Source: Salinibacterium sp. (GTDB taxonomy: Bacteria; Actinomycetota; Actinomycetes; Actinomycetales; Microbacteriaceae). From it: 64,000 bases of DNA. The DNA lies in NCBI GenBank assembly GCA_015234465.1, contig JADGNA010000006.1:62001-126000 (forward strand), written 5' to 3'. This document shows positions 46,560 to 55,962 of the stretch, one piece after another (within the stretch, counting starts at the first letter, position 1; the number at the start of each line of letters is the position of its first letter). A program made the translations under genes and the position numbers. The notes beneath the pieces were generated by a model. It ran no database searches. It was not told where the DNA came from and was given only the letters and a program-made list of their open reading frames with translations.

Positions 46560-47636
46560 CTACCGTATCCCGACTGCCTCATGCACGAGATCGAGCATGC
46601 GCTGCGTGCCGTCGCGCACACCGATCTTCTCAGCGTTGCTCGCCATGGTGGCGATGGCCGCTTCGTCGCGAAGCAGCGGCACGAGTGCCGAGCGCACCCA
46701 CTCGGGCGTGAACTCGGCGTTGTCGACCACGCGCGCAGCGCCGGCATCGACTGCCTGCCGCGCGTTGAGCCGCTGCTCGCCATTGCCGATCGCGAGCGGC
46801 ACGTAGACGGCCGGGATGCCGAGCGCAGTGAGTTCGCTGACGGTCGCGGAGCCGGCACGGGAGACGGCGAGGTCGGCCACCGCGAGGGCCAGTTCCATGC
46901 GGTCGCAGTAGTCGAGCGGGTGGTAGTGCTCGGCTTGCACCGCCGCACCTGTGTCGCGAGTGCCGGTGATGTGCAGCACCTGCCAGCCAGCATCCACGAG
47001 CTCGGTGACGGATGCTCGCACTGCCTCATTGAGGCGCACCGCGCCGAGCGATCCCCCCGTCACGAGAAGGGTGCGGCGTGCGGGGTCGAGGCCGAATGCC
47101 TGCAGCGCCTCGTCGCGCATGGCAGCCCGGTCGAGCGTCTCGATCTCCGCGCGCAGCGGCATCCCGACGAACCGGGCGTGACGGAGTGGCGTGCCCTCGA
47201 AGGCGACGCCCACGAAGCGCGTGAACCGGCTGCCGAGGCGGTTCGCCATGCCCGGGCGTGCATTCGCCTCGTGCAGCGCGAGCGGCACCCTTGCGCGTCG
47301 AGCGGCAAGGTAGGCGGGGGCGGCGACGTAGCCGCCGACACCGACGACGACCCCGACGCCGCGGTCGCGGATGAGGGACTCGATCGAACGGATGACGCCC
47401 GAGAGTCGCGAGGGGAACGCCAGCGCGGCCCTGCTCGGCCGGCGTGGGAAGGGCAGTTTCGCGACCGTGACGAGCTCGTAGCCGCGCTCGGGCACGAGCC
47501 GGGCCTCGAGGCCCTCAGCGGTGCCCAAGACGATGATGCGAGCATCCGGTTCGTCGCGGCGGATGCGGTCGGCGAGGGCAAGCAGCGGGTTGACGTGCCC
47601 GGCCGTGCCTCCGCCACACAGGAGGTACGTGGTCAC
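46560..47636 (-). CDS. murG: UDP-N-acetylglucosamine transferase MurG
   Basis: 358 residues from a GTG that overlaps the ftsW stop (GTGA); AGAGG lies upstream. It adds GlcNAc to lipid I. The N-terminal G loop [11 protein letters not shown] and [15 protein letters not shown], and the donor-site [11 protein letters not shown] are present; the second Gly-Ala of the last motif is Gly-Ser. The enzyme looks functional. Confidence 0.96.
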   Translation of the reverse strand: MTTYLLCGGGTAGHVNPLLALADRIRRDEPDARIIVLGTAEGLEARLVPERGYELVTVAKLPFPRRPSRAALAFPSRLSGVIRSIESLIRDRGVGVVVGVGGYVAAPAYLAARRARVPLALHEANARPGMANRLGSRFTRFVGVAFEGTPLRHARFVGMPLRAEIETLDRAAMRDEALQAFGLDPARRTLLVTGGSLGAVRLNEAVRASVTELVDAGWQVLHITGTRDTGAAVQAEHYHPLDYCDRMELALAVADLAVSRAGSATVSELTALGIPAVYVPLAIGNGEQRLNARQAVDAGAARVVDNAEFTPEWVRSALVPLLRDEAAIATMASNAEKIGVRDGTQRMLDLVHEAVGIR

Positions 47637-48898
47637 CTGGTCACCCTCTGCCGCTGCTCGGCCGATTTGCGGGCAAAGGACAGGGCGATGCCGATCGCCG
47701 CCATGCCGGAGATGAGTGCCGTGCCGCCGGCTGAGATCAGCGGCAGCGGAACGCCGAGCACGGGCAGCACGCCGAGCACGACCGCGATGTTGACGAAGGC
47801 CTGGCCGATGAGCCACACCATGATGGCGCTCACCGCGATGCGGGCGAAGGGGTCGCGGTTGGCACGGATGATGCGCACGAAGGCGATGAGCATCACGACG
47901 AAGAGCGCGAGCACCGTGACCGCACCCAGCAGGCCGAGTTCCTCGCCGATGATCGCGAAGATGAAGTCGTTGTCGGCTTCCGGCAGCCAGTTCCATTTCG
48001 ACTTGGAGTTGCCGAGCCCCACGCCGAAGATCCCGCCGGATGCCAGCGCCCACCACCCGTGCAGTGTCTGCCAGCACGTGCCCAGCCCGTCATCCGTCGT
48101 GACGCATCCGCCCTGCCACGCCGAGATGCGCACCATGCGGGAGGAGCCGCCGGAGAACAGCACGATGGCGGCGAGGCTTCCCATCGCGAGGAACGCCGTG
48201 CCGAGGTGCACGAGGCGTGCCCCCGCAAAGTAGAGGGTGCCGAACACCATGATGGTCAGGATGCTCGCGGTGCCGAGGTCACCGCCGGCCATGACGAGCA
48301 CGATGGCCGCGATCGCGATGGGCGCGAGCGGCATCACGAGCTCCTTCCAGTTGCGGAGCACGGCCTGCTTGCGCGCGAGCACGAGGGCCATCCACACGAC
48401 CATGGCGAGCTTGATCGTCTCGGACGGCTGGAAGCTGAACCCCCCGACCTGGATCCAGTTCTGGTTTCCGTTGACGGAGTATCCGAGGGGCGTCGCGACC
48501 GTGAGGAGCTGGAGGCCGAGCGCGACGACGATCGCGACGGGGGCCCACTTCTTCCAGAAGATGGCCGGCGCCCGTGACGCCAGCAGCATGATTGGCAGCC
48601 CGATCGCGGCGAAGAGCGCCTGCCGCTCGATGCCGCCGAAGAACTTCTGCGACTCGGTGTAGGAGGTGACCGACGACGCGGAGAGCACCATGACGAGCCC
48701 GAAGGCGACGAGGAACAGTGTCGTGCCGAGGAGAAGGTAGAAGTTCGCCGTCTCAGCGCCGAAGAGCTTGCGGACGGCCACCACCGCGCCAGCACCGCGA
48801 GGGGCCGACTTCGACGAGTCAATGGTGGGCGTGTCAGTCACCCGTCTAGTCTCGGTCACCTTCTCGCGTCCGGCCTCACGCTCGGCGCGTGTCGCCAC
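47633..48898 (-). CDS. ftsW: Division glycosyltransferase FtsW
   Basis: 421 residues, with about ten membrane segments (SEDS family). The conserved loop VGLGNSKSKWNWLPEADNDF includes the catalytic-region Asp/Glu and the end has PLISAGGTALI. It polymerises septal glycan with the transpeptidase FtsI. GTG start, six bases after murD. Confidence 0.96.
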   Translation of the reverse strand: MATRAEREAGREKVTETRRVTDTPTIDSSKSAPRGAGAVVAVRKLFGAETANFYLLLGTTLFLVAFGLVMVLSASSVTSYTESQKFFGGIERQALFAAIGLPIMLLASRAPAIFWKKWAPVAIVVALGLQLLTVATPLGYSVNGNQNWIQVGGFSFQPSETIKLAMVVWMALVLARKQAVLRNWKELVMPLAPIAIAAIVLVMAGGDLGTASILTIMVFGTLYFAGARLVHLGTAFLAMGSLAAIVLFSGGSSRMVRISAWQGGCVTTDDGLGTCWQTLHGWWALASGGIFGVGLGNSKSKWNWLPEADNDFIFAIIGEELGLLGAVTVLALFVVMLIAFVRIIRANRDPFARIAVSAIMVWLIGQAFVNIAVVLGVLPVLGVPLPLISAGGTALISGMAAIGIALSFARKSAEQRQRVTR

Positions 48899-48904
48899 AC
48901 GCGG

Positions 48905-49906
48905 TCAATCGGATGCCGTGCCGAGGCCCCTGAGTGCGGCGTTCAAGGCGGAGATGGGCGCGCCGAAGGAGCGCGCGAGTGCCGCGGCCGCCAGCACCTC
49001 GTTGAGTCCGCTCGCCGTTGCCAGACCGGCCGCCTCGAGCATGTCGACCGTGCCGAACTCGAGCGCCGACTCCCGACGCTTCTCGAGGAAGGCCCTGTCG
49101 CAGAGGATTCCCTCCACGACGCCGAAGTCGCTCGGTCCGGGGATGCCCGCGCCGAAGCCGATCGCGCGGCATCCCTCCTCGACCTCTGCCTCTTCGACCA
49201 TGTGCATGGTGGCCTCGTCGGCGCGGTTGTAGACGCAGGCGACCCGTGCCCCCTCGTAGACACGGCCGAGCAGGTCGACCGCCGCGCCCGAGCCCGAGGT
49301 GAGGCAGGCGGCCGACCAGGCGGCCACCGAGGGCGAGTAGCGGAGGTCGTCTGCCGAGAGGGCGACGACGAGGCACTCCCACTGCCCCGGCACGCGCAGC
49401 GCGTCGAGCACCGGCACGCCTGCCGTCGTGTCGCCGCAGGCCATGACCCGTGCGCCGCCGGCCAGTAGCATCGCCTCCGCCAGGTGCGCGGCGCGTCCGG
49501 CTTCCGCGCCGCCAGCCGTGAGCAGCCATGGGGCGGGCTCGCCGTTCTTGTCGCGAAGCCTCCACGCGAGCTCGATGTCACTCGCGACCGTGATGGTCTC
49601 CTCGCCAGCCCACTGGACGAGCGGATGCCCGGTGCTCCCAGCACTCACGACGAGCACATCCGGCCGCCACTGGGCCATGAGGTCCTGCGCCTGCTGGAGG
49701 CCCACGACGAGCCGGGCTCCGATCACGTCGACGAGTTGGGCGAGGTCGGAAGAGTGCTCGCCATCCGAGACGACCGTGACGTCGGCGCCGAGTTCAGTGA
49801 CCGTATCCGCAACGGCGAAGCCGCGGGCATCCAGCCCGATCATCGCCATCCGCAGGCCGGCCCAGTCATGGTGCCAGCTGCGCAGGGCATCCCACCGATG
49901 GCTCAT
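48905..49906 (-). CDS. murD: Degenerate MurD-like protein (pseudoenzyme), C-terminal domain absent
   Basis: 333 residues, while MurD (adds D-Glu to UDP-MurNAc-L-Ala) usually has about 450-500. The N-terminal and part of the middle domain still align (SPSVAAWSAACL, YEGARVACVYN, EGCRAIGFG, VEGILCDRAF). The ATP P-loop GTNGKTT is replaced by TAGGAEAG at about 130-137, the SSFQL segment by SADDL, the NxxPDHLD block by TSGSGAAVDL with a short deletion, and the whole C-terminal ligase domain is missing: the stop at 48905 is six bases before ftsW. It overlaps mraY by four bases (ATGA). The frame is open and coupled, so the protein is probably made, but not as an active ligase. Confidence 0.85.
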   Translation of the reverse strand: MSHRWDALRSWHHDWAGLRMAMIGLDARGFAVADTVTELGADVTVVSDGEHSSDLAQLVDVIGARLVVGLQQAQDLMAQWRPDVLVVSAGSTGHPLVQWAGEETITVASDIELAWRLRDKNGEPAPWLLTAGGAEAGRAAHLAEAMLLAGGARVMACGDTTAGVPVLDALRVPGQWECLVVALSADDLRYSPSVAAWSAACLTSGSGAAVDLLGRVYEGARVACVYNRADEATMHMVEEAEVEEGCRAIGFGAGIPGPSDFGVVEGILCDRAFLEKRRESALEFGTVDMLEAAGLATASGLNEVLAAAALARSFGAPISALNAALRGLGTASD

Positions 49907-51009
49907 GGCAGGAGCGCAAGCCACTCGATGTAGAAGAGGAAGACGCCGCTCGCGACGAAGAGCCCCGCGATGAGCCAGAAGCGCACGACAATCGTGACCT
50001 CGGGCCATCCGACCATCTCGAAGTGGTGGTGCAGCGGGCTCGCGCGCCAGATGCGCTTGCCCTTGGTCGCCTTGAAGTAGAGGCGCTGGATGATCACCTG
50101 CCCGGTCACGATCACGAAGATGCCGCCCAGGAGCACGAGCAGCAGCTCGGTGCGCGAGAGGATCGCGAGGGCCGCGAGGGCGCCGCCGAGGCCGAAGGAA
50201 CCGGTGTCGCCCATCATGATCTGGGCGGGCGAGGTGTTCCACCAGAGGAAGCCGATGAGCGCACCGACAATGGAGGCCGCGATGACCGCGAGGTCGAGCG
50301 GACTCGAGACGACGTAGCACTGCCCGGCGACGGCGGGGTCGAGGCGCGGGGCGAAGCACGACTGGTTCTGCTGCCAGAAGCCGATGATGATGTACGAGCC
50401 GATCGCGAAGATCGACGAGCCTGCAGCGAGTCCGTCGAGGCCGTCGGTCAGGTTGACGGCGTTCGACACGCTCGTCGTGATGAGGACCATCCATGCGATC
50501 GCAAGCGCCGTGCCGAGGCCCACACCGAAGATCGCCGTGAGCTCAAGGAAGGGCAGGTCGCGCGTGAGGGAGATGGCGGTCGAGGCGGGGCTCACACCGT
50601 TCTCGTCGCGGTAGCTGAGGGCCAGGCCGGCGAAGACGACGGCGACGATCACGCTGCCGATGATCTTCGCGGGACCGCTCAGGCCGAGGCTGTTCTGCCG
50701 CGTGACCTTCATGAAGTCATCGAGGAAGCCGATGAGGCCCAGGCCGACCATCATGAGGATGACGAGCAGGGCCGGCACGGAGGGCGTCTCACGGCCGACG
50801 ATATTGCCGAGGAAGTAGCCGACGACGGCCGCCAGGATGAAGACCACGCCGCCCATCGAGGGCGTTCCGCGCTTGACGACGTGGGTCGTCGGGGTGTCGG
50901 CGCGCACGAACTGGCCGAGGTTCATGCGGCGGAAGGTGCGCGCGAAGAGCGGTGTGAGCAGGAGCGAGAACGCGAGGGAAACGCCACCCGCGACCAGAAG
51001 GGGGATCAT
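49903..51009 (-). CDS. mraY: Phospho-N-acetylmuramoyl-pentapeptide transferase
   Basis: 368 residues, ten membrane segments. It moves phospho-MurNAc-pentapeptide to undecaprenyl phosphate (lipid I). The active-site motifs are complete: THVVKRGTPSMGG, FLDDFMK, NAVNLTDGLDGL, AQIMMGDTGS and PLHHHFE. It overlaps murF and murD by four bases on each side. Intact, in contrast to both neighbours. Confidence 0.97.
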   Translation of the reverse strand: MIPLLVAGGVSLAFSLLLTPLFARTFRRMNLGQFVRADTPTTHVVKRGTPSMGGVVFILAAVVGYFLGNIVGRETPSVPALLVILMMVGLGLIGFLDDFMKVTRQNSLGLSGPAKIIGSVIVAVVFAGLALSYRDENGVSPASTAISLTRDLPFLELTAIFGVGLGTALAIAWMVLITTSVSNAVNLTDGLDGLAAGSSIFAIGSYIIIGFWQQNQSCFAPRLDPAVAGQCYVVSSPLDLAVIAASIVGALIGFLWWNTSPAQIMMGDTGSFGLGGALAALAILSRTELLLVLLGGIFVIVTGQVIIQRLYFKATKGKRIWRASPLHHHFEMVGWPEVTIVVRFWLIAGLFVASGVFLFYIEWLALLP

Positions 51010-51977
51010 CGTGCGCCTCCCGGCAGCGTGCCGAGGGCGGAAAGGATCGTCGTCGCTGCCTCGCGGCTCTTCACGAGCACGACATCTCCCGGACGCACGA
51101 CTTCACGCACTCGATCGTAAGCTGCCGTCGCATCCGCCACGAGCACCGACTCTCCATTCCATGAGCCTTCCAAGCCCGCCGCGTTGTGGACGTGGCGGGC
51201 GTTGTCACCGACCACGATGAGGGAAGAAACGTTCAACCGCACGACGATGCGCCCGATCCTGTCGTGCGCCTCGCGGTGCAACTCGGCGGCAAGCGCCGCA
51301 GAGTCCTCGGACGGCCCGAGGTCGAGTTCACCGATGATCGCGACAGTGCGGTGCCCCTCCGTGCCGAACATGGCGAGGGCCTTCAGCGCGGCCGTCACCG
51401 ACTCGGGTGCCATGGACGCAGAGTCGTCGATCAGCAGGATGTCGGCGTCGGCATCCACCGGGCTCATGACGCCCTCGCCCACTGTGCTGAGGGCTTCGAG
51501 CGCGGCGATCGCGCTCGCGAGGGGCACGCCGTTGGCATATGCCGCGGCGAGGGCGCCGAGCGAGTTCTCGGCCAGGTGCTCCCCCAGGAGCGAGAGCCGC
51601 ACCTCGGCGCTGTCCGCGCCGATGGTCACGGCGTAGCTGGTGCCGCCAGTGCTCGCGTGGAGTCCAGTCCCGCGCACCTCGGCCGTCGAATCGAAGCCGA
51701 AGGTGACGACGCGGGCGCCCGTGAGCCGGGCCGCTTCGACGAGTCGGGCGTCCGATGCGGGAACCGCCACGACAGACTCGAGATCGAGCGAGGAGAGCAC
51801 CTCGCCCCACGACTTCGCTGGCGAGCCGGGCGCCTCCTCGGAGCTGCCGCGCGAGAGCAGCACGACCGTGCGCCTGGGATTGTGCGGCGTTGCGCCCAGC
51901 ACGGCGGCGAGCATGGCGGAGGTCGACGAGCGGCCGACGGTGCCAACGACCGTCGCGACGCTCGCGGTCGCCTGCAC
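51006..51977 (-). CDS. murF: Degenerate MurF-like protein (pseudoenzyme), N-terminal domain absent
   Basis: About 323 residues (GTG at 51977; a second GTG nine bases earlier), against about 450-480 for MurF, which adds D-Ala-D-Ala. The N-terminal substrate domain is missing: murE ends at this point, so there is no room for it. The P-loop reads GTVGRSST at 12-19, with Arg for the essential Lys. The following block with NNEIG, EMG and the carbamylated-Lys region is lost. The C-terminal domain is recognisable (GSWNGESVLV, RPGDVVLVKSREAA), but the DAYNANP segment is DDSASMAPES. An active ligase is unlikely. Confidence 0.82.
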   Translation of the reverse strand: MQATASVATVVGTVGRSSTSAMLAAVLGATPHNPRRTVVLLSRGSSEEAPGSPAKSWGEVLSSLDLESVVAVPASDARLVEAARLTGARVVTFGFDSTAEVRGTGLHASTGGTSYAVTIGADSAEVRLSLLGEHLAENSLGALAAAYANGVPLASAIAALEALSTVGEGVMSPVDADADILLIDDSASMAPESVTAALKALAMFGTEGHRTVAIIGELDLGPSEDSAALAAELHREAHDRIGRIVVRLNVSSLIVVGDNARHVHNAAGLEGSWNGESVLVADATAAYDRVREVVRPGDVVLVKSREAATTILSALGTLPGGAR

Positions 51978-53515
51978 TATGCCCACCCCGCCTCGCGCAG
52001 GGCGGCGCGCGCCTCTGCACGAGCGGAGTACGGCGTGCGCACCCCGCGGATGTCGCGGTAGTCCTGGTGGCCGGGCCCCGCCCACAGGATCGAGTCGCCC
52101 TCGCGGGCAAGCGATACGGCGTGCCGGATCGCCTGTTCGGGCGGGCTCACCTCGTGCAGTTCGGCCTGGTGCTCGGCGAGGCCGGCGCCCTCGATAAGGG
52201 TCCTGCGAATCGACGCTGGGTCCTCGAAACGCGGGTGGTGATCGGTGATGACGAGGATGTCGGAGTACTCGGATGCGATGCGACCCATCTCGTGACGCTT
52301 GGTCGCGTCGCGGTCACCATCGGCACCGAAGACCATGATCGTGCGGCCGGTCGTGAAGCGACGGACCGCCGTGAGGGTGTTGAGGAAGGCGTCGGGGCTG
52401 TGCCCGAAGTCGACGAAGACGGCGGGACCGCGCTCGCCCGAGACCCGCTCGGTGCGTCCCGGCAGGTAGGCCTCGATGCCGTCCTGGACCGCGTGCCCGA
52501 TGGCCTCGAGCTCGAAACCGGCCTCGACGAGCATGACGATCGAGAGTGCCGCGTTCGCCGCCATGTGCCGGCCGATGAGGGGCACGCTCGTCTCGATCGA
52601 GCGGCCCTCAGGGCCGGTAAGGCGGAACGAGGTGTACTCCGCCCGCTCCTCAAGGATCTCGACGCCCCATTCGGCATCCGTTCCCTCAGTCGATGCGATC
52701 GTGGTCACCGGGATGCGCGACTCATCGACGACACGCTGGCCCCAGGGGGAATCGAGCGAGACGACACCGCGACGCGCGCGCTCCGGGTCGAAGAAGGCAA
52801 GCTTCGCCTCGAAGTACTCGTCCATGTCGGCGTAGTCGTCGAGGTGGTCGTGGCTGAGGTTCGTGAACGACACGACGTCGAAGGAGATGCCGTCCACCCG
52901 GTGGTGGCTGAGCGCCTGCGCACTCACCTCGAGCACGGCGGCGCGCACCTCGCTCTCACGCATCCGTGCGAGCAGGGCGTGGATCTCGCTCGCCTCGGGC
53001 GTCGTGAGACGGCTCACGACCGTGAGGTCGCCGATGTGCCGCTCGGCCGTCGTGCTGAGGCCCGTCACGAGGCCCAGCTGGCGAAGGATGCCCTCGAGGA
53101 TGTAGGCCGTCGAGGTCTTGCCGTTCGTGCCCGTGATGCCGAGCATGAGGGGCGGATGCTCGTTGGTCTGGTAGAGCCAGGACGAGACCTCCCCCAGCGC
53201 GGCCCGCGGCGAGTCGACCAGCACGATGGGGAGTCCGCAGTCCGCGGCGATCTCGGCGCCGCGGGCATCCGTCAGCAGGGCGACAGCGCCCGAGTCGCGG
53301 GCCGTCTCTGCGAACTGGGCACCGTGCGCAGCCGCTCCCGGCATGCCGACGAACAGGTCGCCCGGCTGCACCTCGTTGGATCGAAGCGTGATTCCCGTGA
53401 GTTCGACGCCGTCGAGCGAGCCGATTGACTCCAGTTGGAATTCGGAGACGAGACCCGTCAGTGATCTCGCCGACGGATGTTCCGGGCGAAGGACCGGGGG
53501 TATCCGATCAGCCAA
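51977..53515 (-). CDS. murE: UDP-MurNAc-dipeptide:diamino acid ligase (MurE), with divergent specificity motif
   Basis: 512 residues from a TTG with GAGG five bases before it, 13 bases after ftsI. It should add the third stem residue. The ATP site GTNGKTST is at 129-136 and the carbamylated Lys in EYFEAKLAFF at 238. Several normally fixed residues differ: EVSSHAL is EVSAQAL, AHTPDAL is GHSPDAF, and the specificity motif DNPR (meso-diaminopimelate) reads DHHPR at 425-429. The Arg is kept. This fits the non-diaminopimelate, type-B peptidoglycan known for Microbacteriaceae, but the amino acid used cannot be named. Confidence 0.9.
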   Translation of the reverse strand: MADRIPPVLRPEHPSARSLTGLVSEFQLESIGSLDGVELTGITLRSNEVQPGDLFVGMPGAAAHGAQFAETARDSGAVALLTDARGAEIAADCGLPIVLVDSPRAALGEVSSWLYQTNEHPPLMLGITGTNGKTSTAYILEGILRQLGLVTGLSTTAERHIGDLTVVSRLTTPEASEIHALLARMRESEVRAAVLEVSAQALSHHRVDGISFDVVSFTNLSHDHLDDYADMDEYFEAKLAFFDPERARRGVVSLDSPWGQRVVDESRIPVTTIASTEGTDAEWGVEILEERAEYTSFRLTGPEGRSIETSVPLIGRHMAANAALSIVMLVEAGFELEAIGHAVQDGIEAYLPGRTERVSGERGPAVFVDFGHSPDAFLNTLTAVRRFTTGRTIMVFGADGDRDATKRHEMGRIASEYSDILVITDHHPRFEDPASIRRTLIEGAGLAEHQAELHEVSPPEQAIRHAVSLAREGDSILWAGPGHQDYRDIRGVRTPYSARAEARAALREAGWA

Positions 53516-53528
53516 TGGGTCCTCTTTC

Positions 53529-55283
53529 TCACCAGGTGGTCGGGAGGCTCGGGGCCGGCTGCGTGGACGGCTCGACACGATAGGTCTTGAGCACCTGGGT
53601 CATGATCTTCTGGAAGGTGGGGGCCGCCGCCGCGGAAGTCCTAATTGTATCCGGCTTGACGAAGCTGACGATCACGACGTACTCGGGGTCCTCCGCGGGC
53701 GCCATGCCTGCGACGGAGACGACTCGTTCCGAGCTGTAGACGCCGTTGATGGCGAGCTGCGCGGTTCCCGACTTGGCTGCGACGCGGTAGCCGGGGATCG
53801 TGAGCATGTTGGCGAGGTCTCCCCCGGTGGCGACCGTCTCCATCATCCCGACGACCTGCTCGGCGCTCGACTGGGAGACGACGCTGACGGGCTCCGGCTT
53901 CGGCTTCTCGACGACGGTGCCGTCTGGCAGGGTGCACTTGTCAACGAGCGTGAGCGGCAGGCGCACACCGTCGTTGCCGAGCGCCTGGTAGGCCCCCGCG
54001 AGCTGCGCGAGGGTCGAGGCGACGCCCTGGCCGTAGGAGACGTCGTACTTCTGCTGCGAGTCCCAGTAGTCCGAGAGGATTCCGGCGCTCTCGCCCTGGA
54101 AGCCGACGGAGGTCTGCGTTCCCATGCCGAACTTCTTCAGGTAGTCGTACCGCACGGAGTTCGAGAGCTTGGTCGACAGCATCGAGATACCGACATTCGA
54201 CGAGGTCTGGATGACACCCGCGAGCGTCAGTCTCGCCTCAGGGTGTGGCACGGCATCCCGCACCTGGCCACCCTCGGGCGTCTGCCACAGCGACGGCACC
54301 GTCAGTTGTGTCGCGGGCGTGGCCGCGCCCTCCTCAAGGAGCATCGCTGCGCTGAGCGGCTTGAAGGTCGAGCCCTGCTCGTAGGCGGCGTTGAACCCGG
54401 CTGAGCCGAGGTGCTCCACGGGTGTCGCGTCGACGTTGTTCGGGTCAACGGCGGGCCAGTCTGCGAGGGCCATGATGTGGGCATCCTTGACCCGCACGAC
54501 GATCGCGGATGCGGAATCGGCGCCGATCGCGAGAGCCTGCTCGGCAAGGCGCTGGTTGGTGAACCACTGCAGGTCGCTGTCGATCGTGAGCGACAGCGAG
54601 CCGCCGTCGATCGCTTCCTTGGTCACGACGGTGCTCCCGGGGAGTCGCACGCCGTCGACGCCGCGCTCATAGGTCGAGGTGCCCGGCTCGCTCCTCAGGC
54701 AGTCGTTCTCGGTGTACTCGAGCCCGTTCTGGGGGCCGTCCGTGCCCTCGAAGCCGACGAGGTTGCCCGCCACCGCGCCATTCGGATACGTGCGATCGGG
54801 AAGGGACTCGAAGTACAACCACGGGATGTTGAGTTCCCGCACGGCACGGTACTGCTCGGTGTCGAGGTTCTTCGCGAGGATCTCGTAGTTCGAGTCGGGA
54901 TTGCTCGTGATCTGCATATACAGGTCAGCGGCGTTGCCACCCGTGACGGCCGCGAGCTCCTCGAGCGCGTCGAGCGTCGTGACGGTCTCGACGGTGTCGT
55001 CGTCCAGTTCCCGCACGAAGGTGTCCTTGACGATCTTCGGCGCGACCGTCACGTTGTAGCGCAGCACCGTGTCGGCAAGGACCGTGCCATTCGTGTCGAG
55101 GATCTGCCCGCGGATGCCGTGTGTCGTCATCGCGACGGCGCGCTTGTTGACGGATGCCTCATTGAGTTCGTCTGCCCGTACGACCTGGAAGTCGACGAGG
55201 CGAACCACGAAGACAGCGACGATCGCGAGCGTCACGAGGATCGCGATTGCGAGCCTGCGGCTACTCATCCGCCTGTCGTTCAC
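53529..55283 (-). CDS. ftsI: Penicillin-binding protein 2/3, division transpeptidase FtsI
   Basis: 584 residues. One membrane segment at 9-29, a pedestal domain ([15 protein letters not shown]), then the transpeptidase domain with SxxK as STFK, SSN as SSNVG and KTG as KSGTA, all complete. It crosslinks septal peptidoglycan. Start GTG at 55283 with AGG upstream; an ATG at 55268 is also possible. Ends in a Pro/Ser-rich tail. Confidence 0.95.
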   Translation of the reverse strand: MNDRRMSSRRLAIAILVTLAIVAVFVVRLVDFQVVRADELNEASVNKRAVAMTTHGIRGQILDTNGTVLADTVLRYNVTVAPKIVKDTFVRELDDDTVETVTTLDALEELAAVTGGNAADLYMQITSNPDSNYEILAKNLDTEQYRAVRELNIPWLYFESLPDRTYPNGAVAGNLVGFEGTDGPQNGLEYTENDCLRSEPGTSTYERGVDGVRLPGSTVVTKEAIDGGSLSLTIDSDLQWFTNQRLAEQALAIGADSASAIVVRVKDAHIMALADWPAVDPNNVDATPVEHLGSAGFNAAYEQGSTFKPLSAAMLLEEGAATPATQLTVPSLWQTPEGGQVRDAVPHPEARLTLAGVIQTSSNVGISMLSTKLSNSVRYDYLKKFGMGTQTSVGFQGESAGILSDYWDSQQKYDVSYGQGVASTLAQLAGAYQALGNDGVRLPLTLVDKCTLPDGTVVEKPKPEPVSVVSQSSAEQVVGMMETVATGGDLANMLTIPGYRVAAKSGTAQLAINGVYSSERVVSVAGMAPAEDPEYVVIVSFVKPDTIRTSAAAAPTFQKIMTQVLKTYRVEPSTQPAPSLPTTW

Positions 55284-55341
55284 TGCCCACCTAGCCCATC
55301 ACTGCTCGGATCCTGCATTTCGAGAACATCCGTGGTCGTCG

Positions 55342-55962
55342 CTACTGCGTCACGGGAGCGGGGATGCCTTCCGGGAACGACGGTACAGACTGGTCTGCCC
55401 CACCCGGCTGCGCCACGCCCGCCGTGTCGCCTTCTGCCTCCGTAGCCGCAGCGGCAGCGGTAGCGGCTGACTCTGCGGCGAGGAGGCCTCCCATGTCGGG
55501 AACCTCGCCGATCAGCTCGTTCGAGATGAGGAGCGTGCCGTTCTCGCCGATGACGCTCCCGGCGCCCTCGCTCGCTGCCGTCGGCACGCCGAGCACGGCA
55601 CCCGTCGCGAGGCTCAGGTAGACGGCGCTCTCATTGCTCACCATTCCAAGTGACTCGGCACGCGCGGCAAGGTTCTGGGGCGAGTTCAGCACGTCGAGCT
55701 TCTCGCTCAGGATCTGCTCGTCGCGGCTCAGTTCCTTGCGGTCGGCCTGGAGCGCTGCGATCTCGTAGGCGCCGTCAGCGAGGGCGATGCTCAGGAGCAG
55801 TTGCGACACGAGCACGGCGAAGAGGCCGCCGACGACGACCATCGCGTAGGCGAGCCGCGGGCGCGAACGGCGCTGCTGGCGCGTCGGCGCGATCTCGATA
55901 TAGGGGGCCGGCTCCTCGTGTGGGCGTGGCGCCACACGGGCCTGTGCGTGAACGGCGCTCAT
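55342..55962 (-). CDS. ftsL: FtsL-like division protein
   Basis: 206 residues. A cytoplasmic 35-residue part is followed by one membrane segment at about 40-62 and a leucine-zipper-like coiled coil ([22 protein letters not shown]), the layout of FtsL. The C-terminal 90 residues are Ala/Glu/Gly-rich and low complexity. The place between rsmH and ftsI is that of ftsL. It overlaps rsmH by four bases. Assignment rests on topology and position, since FtsL sequences diverge. Confidence 0.75.
   Translation of the reverse strand: MSAVHAQARVAPRPHEEPAPYIEIAPTRQQRRSRPRLAYAMVVVGGLFAVLVSQLLLSIALADGAYEIAALQADRKELSRDEQILSEKLDVLNSPQNLAARAESLGMVSNESAVYLSLATGAVLGVPTAASEGAGSVIGENGTLLISNELIGEVPDMGGLLAAESAATAAAAATEAEGDTAGVAQPGGADQSVPSFPEGIPAPVTQ

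Noticed and set aside
48905..49906. A frameshift or sequencing error as cause of the short MurD
   Set aside because: No other frame of the region yields the P-loop, the stop is followed at once by ftsW, and the catalytic changes are spread over the gene with the frame intact. MurF shows the same kind of loss independently.
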